Assembly: GCF_000425865.1 (NCBI RefSeq)
Contig: NZ_AUEG01000001.1
Location: 434,001-498,000, forward strand
From: Lacticigenium naphthae DSM 19658
GTDB taxonomy: Bacteria; Bacillota; Bacilli; Lactobacillales; Carnobacteriaceae_A
Direction of reading: 5' to 3'
DNA: 64,000 nt
Position 1 is the first letter of the stretch. Each line of letters begins with the position of its first letter. Of the stretch, positions 25,837 to 34,957 are shown piece by piece. Both the position numbers and the translations under genes were made by a program. The notes beneath the pieces are model-generated. The model worked only from the letters and a program-made list of their open reading frames with translations, was not told where the DNA came from and ran no database searches.

Positions 25837-28404
25837 TCAAATTCTAAATATGGAAACGGAAGAATCCATTCCCGCCATAGATTCTGTTACAGTGCCATTC
25901 CAATAAAAATCAAGCTCATCACCGGCAGTGCACGATTCAATAACTGAAACGGAATGATTTAGACTGACTGCATTAACCGATGCTGCTCTTTTTAGTCCCG
26001 AACCGTTCTTCCTGATCAACAGACTGGCTTCACCGTAAACAGATGCAACCTGGCTGGCTCTAATGCAATACCTACCTGATTCACCAATAATAAGTGATCG
26101 GGTATTCGCATCAAAAGTTATGCCATTCCCTACAAATGTTGTATCATCGATCTCCGCTTTGAAATTGCTCCCAGTTATAGCTTTTAGCTCAGATTGAAAA
26201 AACACTTCAGGCTTTTCTCTCTCATCAAGAATCAGCTGATTACCTTCTTCATTCACGATGACAATCTTTCCCGGTTCTAAATTCTCAGGTGTATCAACTA
26301 AATCTGTAAAGTGATGCTGATGGATGGTGTTGGCCTTATTCAAAAGGAGTGCATTGATTTCATTTGGGGAATATCCACTACTACTGGATGGAGTAACAGA
26401 TAAGACGTCACTTCCACCACTGTATTGAGAGATTCTCTCCACCTTTTGCGTCAGTTTGATTTCATGCTCCAGCATGGCATTATGAAGATCCAGTGTGTAT
26501 TTCAGATTTCCTGTATCATTGTCCTCGCTTACTGTTACACCCTTTACTCGTAGTATCCCTTCAAAGCCAATTTCGTCAGAACCTTCTGGCGGGATATGCC
26601 ATCCAATCCAGTCTCCGATCAGGTAGGACTCAAAAGGTTTGATCTTTCTACCTTCTGTGTCCGTAAAGGTAGTCACCGTTCCCTGAATGCCCCAGGTAGG
26701 GAAAGCAGCTCGGCTGAGATATGCCTGTCCATACTCTGAGAGACCTCCAATGAGATTGCTGGCTGAGAGATATCCTTCTCTACGGCCATAGTTTGTCTGA
26801 CTCAAACTATGAGATGCAACTGCTATGGATTTCTCGCTTCCTTCGATGAGTACTTCATTGACAAGATTTGTTCCGTCGCTCTGGTTCTGATGACTAAGGA
26901 TTGCCTGTCCTGGTCGGTAGATGATCTCTTCATGAAGATCTTCTCCCTTATTCTTGTAGATTTTCAGTCTCAGATCTGGAGTCATTTCGATATCGAAATA
27001 ACCCAGGCCATCAGTAAACTTTGTAACAACTTCCGTCAAAGGAGTCCCGACCCTGAATGAAAGATTGATGCTTTCTGTGAAGGTGTTCCCTAAACTGTCC
27101 TTGTCATCCTCCCATCCAATGGATACTCCTTTTAGACCGCCTCTTGTTTGTGCTTCCTGTATCAGTTTTCTCAGAACAGTACTAGCAGTTCCTGTGAATT
27201 TCCGATCCAGAACCGGTTCTGCGAGATTTTCCGGATAAACGACTGCCCAGCCCAGCATCGATAAAATGCCTCGTCCATTCACTTCAATAATCTGATGCTC
27301 TGAAGGGTCCACATAATTCGGCTTCTTTGCTTCAATGATCCATTTAAAGATAGGATTCCCATCCAGTTTTACCAGCACGAAATTCTGATCTCTGATATAT
27401 TCGTTGTTTCCGCCAAACCTGTCATACCTGCTTATGGAAAAGCTGCCTGATCCGGCATTGTTCTGAACCATCTGAAAGGCTTTATTGAAGGCCCCGTCCA
27501 GCTGGCAGAGCACCGTATTCGGATTTTCTCTCGCACAGATGAACAGCTCAATGCCGATATCGTCAGTTGGAACTCCGGCATACACTTCAAATCCCTTCAC
27601 ATTGCTCTCTCTGACTGTCGGCTGTGACAATACGACTTTTATGGGACCGCTTTCCGCTTCAGCTGGAAGCTGCATTACGATCTCATTCCAGGACCAGGAA
27701 AGGATGCTGCACATGAGATCATTGATGTATACAGAACCATCATAGCTTCTCAGGAACCGATCGGGATTTGAGACATCCGATTCAAATGAATATCCAAACC
27801 CGTTACCATAAAGTGTAAGAACGGATCCGGAAGGCCCACGAGTTGATGAAATTCTTGAAATGTATGGAAATGGTGGATCATCAGTAATGTTTTCATATTG
27901 ATAGTAGCTTCTCTGGTTACTCCAAAGGGGTCCAAACTTTGCAATATTCTCATACTGAGATAAGGTTCTCTTATCAGTCCAATCAATAGGCGATTTGCCG
28001 ATGTTTTCATATTGGTATAAGGTTCTTTTATTGGACCAGGGCATTGCCGCCTTGCCTACATTTTCATACTGGTAGAGTGCTCTTTTCATGGTCTTCGAAA
28101 CAGTAAGAGTCCTGACTTCTGAAACGGATAATCCAGAACTGTTCTCAGCGGTTACTCTCCAATACCACAAGCCAGGTTCCAGTATTAATGAATATCTTAC
28201 TGTGGAATCACTTGCGACATCGACATATTCAATTCTCTTACGATCCAAGCCATCAAAAGTTGCAACTTTGTCCGCTTCAAACAGAATACGATCTGCAGCA
28301 AATGTATCGATTGGGTCGCTGTAGTTTATGTCAAAAAACAGCATTCGATCAATAAAGTTCAAACCATCTTCTGGACTAACAAGCGTCAGTATTGGCATAC
28401 CCAT
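25837..28404 (-). CDS. Large tail/baseplate protein with tandem QYEN repeats and a C1q-like tip
   Basis: An 855-aa virion protein. Residues 1-104 resemble an FN3-like domain (WYWRVTAENSSGLS). Residues 107-182 are four 19-residue repeats with core QYEN. Residues 180-275 form an IPT/TIG fold (ISSTRGPSGSVLTLYGNGFG). The middle part (about 280-650) resembles siphovirus baseplate proteins with gp44-like folds. The end, from FQSELKAITG to MDSSVSIFRI, looks like a trimeric C1q/TNF-like receptor-binding head. It follows Dit and two structural genes, so it is probably the tip or receptor-binding protein. The repeats may be a flexible stalk (inference). Confidence 0.8.
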   Translation of the reverse strand: MGMPILTLVSPEDGLNFIDRMLFFDINYSDPIDTFAADRILFEADKVATFDGLDRKRIEYVDVASDSTVRYSLILEPGLWYWRVTAENSSGLSVSEVRTLTVSKTMKRALYQYENVGKAAMPWSNKRTLYQYENIGKSPIDWTDKRTLSQYENIAKFGPLWSNQRSYYQYENITDDPPFPYISRISSTRGPSGSVLTLYGNGFGYSFESDVSNPDRFLRSYDGSVYINDLMCSILSWSWNEIVMQLPAEAESGPIKVVLSQPTVRESNVKGFEVYAGVPTDDIGIELFICARENPNTVLCQLDGAFNKAFQMVQNNAGSGSFSISRYDRFGGNNEYIRDQNFVLVKLDGNPIFKWIIEAKKPNYVDPSEHQIIEVNGRGILSMLGWAVVYPENLAEPVLDRKFTGTASTVLRKLIQEAQTRGGLKGVSIGWEDDKDSLGNTFTESINLSFRVGTPLTEVVTKFTDGLGYFDIEMTPDLRLKIYKNKGEDLHEEIIYRPGQAILSHQNQSDGTNLVNEVLIEGSEKSIAVASHSLSQTNYGRREGYLSASNLIGGLSEYGQAYLSRAAFPTWGIQGTVTTFTDTEGRKIKPFESYLIGDWIGWHIPPEGSDEIGFEGILRVKGVTVSEDNDTGNLKYTLDLHNAMLEHEIKLTQKVERISQYSGGSDVLSVTPSSSSGYSPNEINALLLNKANTIHQHHFTDLVDTPENLEPGKIVIVNEEGNQLILDEREKPEVFFQSELKAITGSNFKAEIDDTTFVGNGITFDANTRSLIIGESGRYCIRASQVASVYGEASLLIRKNGSGLKRAASVNAVSLNHSVSVIESCTAGDELDFYWNGTVTESMAGMDSSVSIFRI
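27859..28086 (-). repeat. Four 57-bp (19-aa) repeats inside the tail protein
   Basis: Units begin at residues 107, 126, 145 and 164: KRALYQYENVGK, KRTLYQYENIGK, KRTLSQYENIAK and QRSYYQYENITD, each followed by seven less conserved residues, usually with a Trp. The period is exactly 19 residues. Confidence 0.92.
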
Positions 28405-28417
28405 CCCATTTCACCTC

Positions 28418-29284
28418 CTATGTCCAGCTTCCGACGGTGATGATGCATCTTCCCGCCTTTGGTCCCAGTATGAGAGGAGGTGCACCTAAAAGATTTCTGA
28501 TGTAGATTGTGGCGCTTAAGTTATCTGGAGCAATCGATGCAATATCAAGCGTTGCTGTCCAAGGACCGTCTTCAGAAAAAGAAAGCCCAAAGTCACCATG
28601 ATTGAGCTGGATGTTTACACCTGAAGCGATTCTGTTTGAACTGGCATTTTTCAGTTTGAAAGACTTAATCATTGTAGTGCCTTCAGGTCTGTCTCCCCAA
28701 TCCAACAGTGCTGTTTTCTCATTGCCGTCTGCATTGCAGATGAGAATGTCATCAGGGGTTTGTCCATATGCTTTTCTTCCATAGAAATGAGCTTTTCTAA
28801 AATAGGAGTCCCCATCGTAGGAGGAATACAGTTCAAATTTGATGCGTATGGTTTTATATGTGGTTGAAAAGGAAACAGGTTTGACATAGATTCTCCACCA
28901 TGATGGCACCGTGTGAGAACCCATAGGTGTTCCAGAAGGAAATACTGCAGTCTCCCAGGTTCCGTCCATACCGTTGGTTGTATCATTGCTGCCTTGCATT
29001 TCAAATCTTAAGAGACTTCTAACCCATGATCCAAGCCAGTTGCTCGCTTCAATTTCTCTCGCTTCAGGAAAGAAAAACCACATGCATCTTTGTACAGAAC
29101 CACCGTATGAACCTTCATTGGACTTCCATAGCGTACTGGTTCCTTCATCGTTTATTGCTGAAAGCTGACTTTCTGAAAGCCAATCCGTTATGCCTTTGGC
29201 ATAATCTTGACCGATGTTGTAGCCCACAACTGTTCCGTCAATATCATAAGGGATTCGTCTATGATTCAGTTCCTGGTAGGGCAT
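28418..29284 (-). CDS. Tail/baseplate structural protein
   Basis: A 288-aa protein without a recognised domain name. It is rich in aromatic residues and beta-strand patterns (RCMWFFFPEAREIEASNWLG, WWRIYVKP, IRIKFELYSSYDGD), as in phage adsorption proteins. A second half from about residue 215 (FKLKNASSNRIASGVNIQL) resembles an Ig-like fold. It lies between Dit with its small companion and the large repeat-bearing baseplate protein, overlapping the former by 26 bp. A virion role is clear from context only. Confidence 0.65.
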   Translation of the reverse strand: MPYQELNHRRIPYDIDGTVVGYNIGQDYAKGITDWLSESQLSAINDEGTSTLWKSNEGSYGGSVQRCMWFFFPEAREIEASNWLGSWVRSLLRFEMQGSNDTTNGMDGTWETAVFPSGTPMGSHTVPSWWRIYVKPVSFSTTYKTIRIKFELYSSYDGDSYFRKAHFYGRKAYGQTPDDILICNADGNEKTALLDWGDRPEGTTMIKSFKLKNASSNRIASGVNIQLNHGDFGLSFSEDGPWTATLDIASIAPDNLSATIYIRNLLGAPPLILGPKAGRCIITVGSWT

Positions 29285-29549
29285 TCTTGCTCACCTCACT
29301 TTCAAACTCATCCTGATATTTATGCTCCATTACAATATTCTGGATGAGATGCTCATCTGCCTCCTTCGGAACCCAAAGAGTAATTTCATGACCACTTGTG
29401 AAAAGACGTAGATTGACCGTGAGTTCACCTTCTTCTACAACTGGTTCTAGTTCTGGAATGGCATCATACAGTTCCTGCATAAGTTTTACACCATCAACTA
29501 TCTTGATAAATTTCAGCTCTTTTCTGTCTTTGCAATCCTCAATATTCAT
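29259..29549 (-). CDS. Small conserved tail-region protein
   Basis: A 96-aa acidic protein: MNIEDCKDRKELKFIKIVDG, then VEEGELTVNLRLF and ITLWVPKEADEHLIQNIVME. I do not recognise a family. The start at 29549 is chosen because AAGGAGGACTGT directly precedes it; an ATG 17 codons earlier lacks such a site. It sits between Dit and the next structural protein and may be an assembly factor. Confidence 0.6.
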   Translation of the reverse strand: MNIEDCKDRKELKFIKIVDGVKLMQELYDAIPELEPVVEEGELTVNLRLFTSGHEITLWVPKEADEHLIQNIVMEHKYQDEFESEVSKNALPGTES

Positions 29550-29559
29550 ACAGTCCTCC

Positions 29560-30336
29560 TTAAAAATAGCTTGGATGATACCTGAACTCCACGGTACCAC
29601 CGGTTGTTTCTGTAGTGAGCTTCATATTATTCGTTCCGCTTTCAAATACCATCCAGTATGCGTCTCCTCCATGCTTCACAGTGGTAATAACATTTTCTCC
29701 TTCTTTAATGCAGGAGAAATCTCTGGTGTTTAGCACAACACTCTCCCCGGTATTTATGACGCCTAAATACTGCACCCATATCCCGTTGCTGGTATTTTGA
29801 AGCATTGGATTAGTCATCGGTCCAGCAAGTTTGATTTCCATAGATATGAGTGGAGCCGTACCCATATATTCATGGATCCAGTTATGGGTTCTAGAATCGA
29901 TAGTTTCATTAATGATAACTTCATCAGTGCCATAGAAAAAAGGATCCGGCAGCTCAATTTCCAGAGCAAACTTGGCATATCCCGGAGCCTTTCGGACAAA
30001 GTTGATATCTGAACTTAGTTCACCTTGTGCTTCTCTGACTTCTCCATTTTTACCAATCCTTCTTAACGTATGGATTCCAGGCTTTGAAATTCCTCGAATA
30101 AACGCATCAATATTCTGATCTAACTCTGACCTGTCTTTTCCTTTGATCCACATGGAAAATACCATCTTGCGCCGATCGTATCTTTTCTTGACCCATCTGC
30201 TTCCATGCTGAAATGGGACCTGGAGGTTACTTCCTCGAACTTTTGGGATCCCTATCCCTTCGATGACCTCTTCAACATCCCATTTATTATGTTGCGATAG
30301 AGTCATTCCGTTAAATAGCCATAATTCTCTGTCCAA
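29560..30336 (-). CDS. Distal tail protein (Dit)
   Basis: A 258-aa Dit protein of the siphovirus tail component family. The N-terminal ring part has FQHGSRWVKKRYDRRKMVFSM and DRSELDQNIDAFIRGI. The C-terminal half contains ELPDPFFYGTDEV and a galectin-like strand pattern. Dit forms the hexameric hub joining tail tube and baseplate. It comes directly after the tape-measure gene, as in most siphophages. Confidence 0.85.
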   Translation of the reverse strand: MDRELWLFNGMTLSQHNKWDVEEVIEGIGIPKVRGSNLQVPFQHGSRWVKKRYDRRKMVFSMWIKGKDRSELDQNIDAFIRGISKPGIHTLRRIGKNGEVREAQGELSSDINFVRKAPGYAKFALEIELPDPFFYGTDEVIINETIDSRTHNWIHEYMGTAPLISMEIKLAGPMTNPMLQNTSNGIWVQYLGVINTGESVVLNTRDFSCIKEGENVITTVKHGGDAYWMVFESGTNNMKLTTETTGGTVEFRYHPSYF

Positions 30337-30347
30337 AGGTTCACCTC

Positions 30348-32627
30348 CTATACCAGTCCATATGAATGTTTCAGTAGTGTTGATCGAATACTATCAGAGG
30401 ACGGTTCAGAGCTCGGATTATTGATCGTGATATTATAATGATTTGTCACACCACCAAGAACTTCGCTTTCACCCTCTCCTCCTGTCATCACACCGAATCC
30501 CATCTTCTCAAGCATGCCTTTAAACAGAGCTTCCAAGCCTTCACTCGGCATTGTTCCTGCTACGGCAATGGAAGAGGTATCCGGGATAATATTCTCCACA
30601 GCACTGACATCAACCTGAAGTCCATCAAAATCCGTCGGGATGGAATTTTTCATTTCAGCTGCAACGTTTTTCATGGCATTACTGAACCCAACTCCGATTC
30701 CCTGACCCATGTTCGATCCGATTCCGGCAAAGACTGTCGAAGGCGAATGGATTCCAAGCAGATTCTTCACGCCTCCGACAATTCCACTCATAGCGCCACC
30801 AACTTTTTCTCTTATCCAGCCCACCATGGAAGAAATTCCAGACCAAAGACCCTTGATGATATCTTTTCCTATATCTGTTATGGATGGAATACCCTCTCCA
30901 AACCCTCCAACGATTGCCGAGATGATGGCAGGTATTTTGCTTATAAGTAGAGGTATGGCCTGAATTAATCCAGCTCCCAGTTGCACGATCAGGTTGATGC
31001 CCATCTTAATTAGTTTCGGATAGTTTTCAATGAGAAAAGTCACGATGCTAGCTATTATCTGTGGTAGTGCTTCAATTAAAGCTGGTAAAGCATTCAGTAG
31101 TCCTTGTGCCAGTCCGGTAATTAATGTAAATGCGGCATCTAAGATCAGATCTATATTTTCAATCAAAGTAGTTGCTATGAGAATTACAGCTTCCACCATT
31201 GAAGGAATCAGTTCGGGAAGTGCCAGTCCTAATCCTTCTACCAGGGCTGTTATAAGAAGCAGTGCTGCATCAATAAGTAGTGGAAGACTGTCAACTAAAG
31301 CTCCGATTATCGTCATGACCGCATCTACCGCCGCTGGAATCAGCTCTGGAAGAAGATTCAATAAGGTCTCAAGAATCTGAGTGAATAAGTCTGTAACCGT
31401 ACTTAATAGTAGGGGTAATAAATCACCGACAGCTAGTAAAATGCCATCCATGGCTGTCGGCAGTGCAGCAACCACATTCTCTAAAATCGGCACGATATTC
31501 ACTACAACAGACTGGAATGCATCTACCAGATTCTGTGTGAGATTTTTCATATCCGCATCGGCATTCCCAAGGCCAGCTGTGAAAGAACCCATTGCTGCTT
31601 GAAGCAACCCTAATGACCCAGTCACCGTTTGAGTGGATTCTCTTGCGAAGTTACCGGCATACTGTTCCGTATTTTCAAAGAACATCTGCATAGCGACTTC
31701 AGCTTTCTCAGCTTGTGTAGCTGAAGCCCAGGTAAAGTCTAAGCCTTTAGCAAGGGCATAGGCTTCCACATTGGTGGCATTCATCGCAACACCCAGGTTG
31801 TCCATCATGGTAAAATTACCTTTGGCAGCTCCTGCGACGGAGTCTAGTGCCATCTGCATGTCGATTCCCATAACGGATGCCATATCAGCAGCTCGCTGCA
31901 TAGCCTTCTCAGTCAGTTCCAGACTTTTCTGCTGTTCAAGTCCGGATCCCTGAAATAGAGCACCCATCTTATTGGCTGTGGCCAGATAATCACTCTGGGA
32001 TACGCCAAGATTCTTATAAGCTTCTTCTCCTGTTTTCTGAATGGAAGCTGCATATTCTCCAAAAACTGCCTCTGATCCACCCAGGTTCTGTTCCAGTTCT
32101 CCGAACTGCTGAACAACTTCTTTTCCGATCTTGATCGCTGCAGCTCCAGCCGCTACAGCTACTGACCCCATTGCTATACCAATACCTTTAAGGATTCCAC
32201 CAAACTTATCGAATCTGCCCCCTGCATCATCTGCGGACTTACCCGATTCATCCAGAGAATCAGCTAGATTTTCAGCTTCAACCGATGAGTCTTCCAGTTC
32301 CTTTTCCATCTTCATGAGATCCGCATTGGCGTTGTTGAGCTGTATCTGCCACGCTTTCGTTCTTTTATCATTCTCGCCGAAGGATTCAGAAGCGTTATTC
32401 AGTGCAGATTCCAGCGTCTTTATCTTATCTTTCTGAGTATCAATTTCCCTATTCAGCACTTCGTTTCTTGCAGTGATAGCTTTAATTGATTTATCCTGTT
32501 TATCAAATTGGGAGGTAACCAGATTCATTTCAGAACCAAGCACCTTAAAATTTTGATTGATGTCACGAAGAGCGCTTTTGAACTCCTTTTCACCTTCAAC
32601 ACCGATTTTTAAGCCGAAATCCGACAT
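30348..32627 (-). CDS. Tail tape-measure protein
   Basis: A 759-aa tape-measure protein that sets tail length and is ejected with DNA. Residues 1-140 are coiled coil (LRDINQNFKVLGSEMNLVTSQ, KTLESALNNASESF). About residues 190-350 form the conserved TMP core (QFGELEQNLGGSEAVFGEYA, MQMALDSVAGAAKGNFTMMDN). Then come long hydrophobic repeats (LLPLLLSTVTDLFTQ, LIPAAVDAVMTII). The start at 32627 follows AGGAGGTGATAC; an in-frame ATG 11 codons earlier lies in a hairpin. Confidence 0.95.
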   Translation of the reverse strand: MSDFGLKIGVEGEKEFKSALRDINQNFKVLGSEMNLVTSQFDKQDKSIKAITARNEVLNREIDTQKDKIKTLESALNNASESFGENDKRTKAWQIQLNNANADLMKMEKELEDSSVEAENLADSLDESGKSADDAGGRFDKFGGILKGIGIAMGSVAVAAGAAAIKIGKEVVQQFGELEQNLGGSEAVFGEYAASIQKTGEEAYKNLGVSQSDYLATANKMGALFQGSGLEQQKSLELTEKAMQRAADMASVMGIDMQMALDSVAGAAKGNFTMMDNLGVAMNATNVEAYALAKGLDFTWASATQAEKAEVAMQMFFENTEQYAGNFARESTQTVTGSLGLLQAAMGSFTAGLGNADADMKNLTQNLVDAFQSVVVNIVPILENVVAALPTAMDGILLAVGDLLPLLLSTVTDLFTQILETLLNLLPELIPAAVDAVMTIIGALVDSLPLLIDAALLLITALVEGLGLALPELIPSMVEAVILIATTLIENIDLILDAAFTLITGLAQGLLNALPALIEALPQIIASIVTFLIENYPKLIKMGINLIVQLGAGLIQAIPLLISKIPAIISAIVGGFGEGIPSITDIGKDIIKGLWSGISSMVGWIREKVGGAMSGIVGGVKNLLGIHSPSTVFAGIGSNMGQGIGVGFSNAMKNVAAEMKNSIPTDFDGLQVDVSAVENIIPDTSSIAVAGTMPSEGLEALFKGMLEKMGFGVMTGGEGESEVLGGVTNHYNITINNPSSEPSSDSIRSTLLKHSYGLV

Positions 32628-32648
32628 GGTATCACCTCCTTGGGGCAT

Positions 32649-32676
32649 GAAAAATGACACCGATTAAGGTGCCACT
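32649..32676 (-). terminator. Terminator-like hairpin before the tape-measure gene
   Basis: GTGGCACC and GGTGTCAT pair with G-U pairs around a 6-nt loop and are followed by TTTTTCATGCCCC on the minus strand, directly before the tape-measure ribosome binding site. Confidence 0.6.
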
Positions 32677-32689
32677 TTACATGGTAGTG

Positions 32690-32892
32690 TTATGAGTATT
32701 CCGGGATAATATCGTCAATATTATGGTCTTTTCTCGGTTTTGAAATCCCGATAAACTGCTTGTGACATTCCCATAGATCCATCAAATAGCCGATGGGCAA
32801 AAGCCACACTTCATCTTCAAATCTTCTCAGGTGGGCGGTGCCAAAATAGATTAGTCGGGTAAAGAGTTCCTCACTGCTTACCCGACCACCTC
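32690..32892 (-). CDS. Tail-assembly chaperone, -1 frame extension
   Basis: This frame has no start of its own. It is reached by a -1 shift at the A AAA AAC site at the end of the preceding gene and continues with SSEELFTRLIYFGTAHL, FEDEVWLLPIGYLMDLWE and CHKQFIGI to a TAA at 32690-32692, adding 67 residues. The predicted fusion is about 199 aa. This is the gpG-T arrangement of siphophage tail chaperones, just upstream of the tape measure. Confidence 0.8.
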
Positions 32893-33288
32893 GTTTTTTG
32901 AGTCGTCACTCTCCACATTCCTTTTTGTACCTTTCATCATACTGGCCATAATGGCATTCTTGTAATTAGCCAGATCAAAGGGTGTGGTAAGAAGCTCCAC
33001 TTCATCTTCTGTGAGAAGTTCTTTTCTATCATCCTTATTTCTGATGTTATGAATTAAAATGGACTGGTTTGAGAGAAGTGTAATCAACCACACAATCTCA
33101 TCAAGTGCCATTTCAAAGTTCTCAGTTTTCATGAGCTTATCGCCCAAATTCTCAAGACCACCATAGCGCTTGGCAATTTCCTTTGTAGCTTTAGTGGTAA
33201 GAATCATCTTAAACTCCGTGCCGCCAATATCAATGGTGGTGCTTCTTTCTTCACCGGCTTCGTCAATCTTTAATTTTTCATCTGCCAT
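32878..33288 (-). CDS. Tail-assembly chaperone (gpG-like)
   Basis: A 136-aa protein: ADEKLKIDEAGEERSTTIDI, KMILTTKATKEIAKRYGGLE, ENLGDKLMKTENFEMALDEI and LLTTPFDLANYKNAI. This matches the first frame of phage tail chaperones that coat the tape measure. ATG at 33288 follows GGAGGGTTGAT. The last codons contain the slippery TCA AAA AAC, so a part of the ribosomes should shift to the extension frame. It sits between the tail tube and tape-measure genes, where such chaperones are expected. Confidence 0.85.
   Translation of the reverse strand: MADEKLKIDEAGEERSTTIDIGGTEFKMILTTKATKEIAKRYGGLENLGDKLMKTENFEMALDEIVWLITLLSNQSILIHNIRNKDDRKELLTEDEVELLTTPFDLANYKNAIMASMMKGTKRNVESDDSKNEVVG
32893..32899 (-). 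other. Slippery heptamer A AAA AAC (-1 frameshift site)
   Basis: In the chaperone frame the codons are TCA AAA AAC. A -1 shift here connects exactly to the downstream open frame and skips the TAA at 32878-32880. A AAA AAC is a strong bacterial -1 site. Confidence 0.82.
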
Positions 33289-33302
33289 GATCAACCCTCC
33301 CA

Positions 33303-34184
33303 TTAAGAAACAACAACAGTAGCCACTGTGGTCGTAACGTTTTCTGCACCACTAGAGCTTAAGACGCAGTAGTAGTAATAGGTATCTGCCAAAAGGTCTG
33401 TTGGAATATCAAAGCTCGCAGAAGTTTCTCCATTAATTGCAGTACCGCCAGTGGTGCTGTTGATTGTATTTTCATACCACTGATAAGTTACAGTGTTTGA
33501 GGTGTTGGAGCTTGCCACAACAGAAAGGCTTCCAGTAATGCTTCCTTCAGTGACCTCTGTGAGAGTTGCTGGTTGAGTTGTAATAGTTACGGTCGGCGTA
33601 ACTGGAGTAAAGTCTGGTTCATAAACGGATGTGAACCAACTTGTAATTGTTGATGCAGAAACACCATTATCTCCTTCAGTGGCTTCCGCCTTCCAAGGAT
33701 GTTTGCTTTCTCCATCCAGTTTATTTCTTCTAAAGACGGTTCCTTCTATGGTGGGACTGCTAAATGTAATGGAGTCGCCTTTGGTAGCAAGACTTGTTGC
33801 GGGAACAGAAAAAATAACCCTGTAGAGCCAAAAGTAGCGATATTTTCCATTGGCCTTCTTGGCACGAAACCCAATAGCCACCGGAGACCCACCATCTTCA
33901 CTTCTTGAAACAACGACGTTATTGCTGTCGATTTTACATCCTGTCAAATCCTGTGCTACCAATGATCCGATATCATCAATACCCAGTGTCAGGGCACCAC
34001 TCTTAAATTCTTTTACTACCTCGCTGGCACCGTCATCTGCGTAGAGAATGGCTTCAATGAGCTCAATGCTCAGCTCTGCAGTCATGGCTTTAGCCAGTAC
34101 TTTAGGTGTTCCATAGGTCTCAATGCCGTTTTGATCTTCGGTGATCTTAGCATAATATAATTGATCCAAACCAATCGTTGCCAT
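33303..34184 (-). CDS. Major tail (tube) protein with C-terminal Ig-like domain
   Basis: A 293-aa tail-tube protein. The N-terminal 190 residues (IGLDQLYYAKITED, ALTLGIDDIGSLVAQDLTG, RYFWLYRVIFSVPATSLATKGD) match the siphovirus tube-protein fold. From about residue 200 a Thr/Val-rich Ig-like domain follows (VTITTQPATLTEVTEGS, YQWYENTINSTTGG), a decoration common on tail tubes that may bind carbohydrates. GGAGG precedes the ATG, and the next gene overlaps slightly. Confidence 0.88.
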   Translation of the reverse strand: MATIGLDQLYYAKITEDQNGIETYGTPKVLAKAMTAELSIELIEAILYADDGASEVVKEFKSGALTLGIDDIGSLVAQDLTGCKIDSNNVVVSRSEDGGSPVAIGFRAKKANGKYRYFWLYRVIFSVPATSLATKGDSITFSSPTIEGTVFRRNKLDGESKHPWKAEATEGDNGVSASTITSWFTSVYEPDFTPVTPTVTITTQPATLTEVTEGSITGSLSVVASSNTSNTVTYQWYENTINSTTGGTAINGETSASFDIPTDLLADTYYYYCVLSSSGAENVTTTVATVVVS

Positions 34185-34529
34185 TTATTCTTCCTCCGTT
34201 TCATATTCTTTCATTACGTCAATGGCGTAATGATGAAATTTAGTATCATGTTCATAACCAACATACTGTCTATCTGTGATGGTGACCCCTCCAGATTGAA
34301 GCGCTTTCGTTAGTTCTTTCTTGCGCTTCATATAATTCTTCTTCGTGAAAAGAGAAAGCCGAGCTTCTGAAAGAATCATATAGGCCTCATTATCTGCAAA
34401 AAGAACAAGCCTATCAGACATGGGGGTAATAACCAGATATTCATCAGGCGGCATATCGGAAAATACTCCGGTCTCCACAGGAATGTTTAGGGGTCCTAGT
34501 ATGTGGTTTAAATCCGCAAGTAAGCTCAT
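34185..34529 (-). CDS. Tail terminator / completion protein
   Basis: A 114-aa protein: LADLNHILGPLNIPVETGVF, then PDEYLVITPMSDRLVLFADN, and a C-terminal GYEHDTKFHHYAIDVMKEYE. The pattern and gene order (between gp10-like and tail-tube genes) fit the tail terminator that ends tail polymerisation. Its sequence identity to named families is low. It overlaps the upstream gene by 4 bp (ATGA). Confidence 0.7.
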   Translation of the reverse strand: MSLLADLNHILGPLNIPVETGVFSDMPPDEYLVITPMSDRLVLFADNEAYMILSEARLSLFTKKNYMKRKKELTKALQSGGVTITDRQYVGYEHDTKFHHYAIDVMKEYETEEE

Positions 34530-34957
34530 AGCTTTTCAATCTCCTTATCCAGTTCTGATTTCATAGTTTCAATGCATGCCTTCCGAGATGCCGACTTTGC
34601 AGGCTTCAAGAAGGGTTTAGGTGGCTGACCTGATTTACCGTATTCAAGGATATTTGCAATCTTAGCATTGGCATCTCCATCACCACGAGGTTCATTAAAG
34701 CCAACCTTGACATTGAAGTTTCCATTTCGGTCTAGCTTAGTGGGAGAAATGCCTAGGGAAGATACCATCTCACCGGTTGAACGGCTTTTTTCTTTTGTTC
34801 CAGTACCGATAACGCCTTTGAGGTTGGCTTTTACTTTATCCAGAACAACCTCGCCGCCAGCTTCTAAAACTTTCGAGACAATCTCATCTGTCTTATCACC
34901 AAGCTTTGTAAGCTTCATTAGAAACTCATCAGGCATTTTCATAGTTCCTTTAGCCAC
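34526..34957 (-). CDS. HK97 gp10-like head-tail joining protein
   Basis: A 143-aa basic protein of the HK97-gp10 family: MPDEFLMKLTKLGDKTDEIV, VVLDKVKANLKGVIG, FNVKVGFNEPRGDGDANAK, and ILEYGKSGQPPKPFLKPA, the family's signature near the C-terminus. The start is GTG at 34957 (VAKGTMKMP), nine bases after AGGAGG; an ATG ten codons earlier lacks a site. It joins heads and tails. Confidence 0.85.
   Translation of the reverse strand: MAKGTMKMPDEFLMKLTKLGDKTDEIVSKVLEAGGEVVLDKVKANLKGVIGTGTKEKSRSTGEMVSSLGISPTKLDRNGNFNVKVGFNEPRGDGDANAKIANILEYGKSGQPPKPFLKPAKSASRKACIETMKSELDKEIEKL

Noticed and set aside
30438-30950. Rightward 170-aa frame opposite the tape-measure gene
   Set aside because: Antisense shadow with His/Ser-rich nonsense composition.
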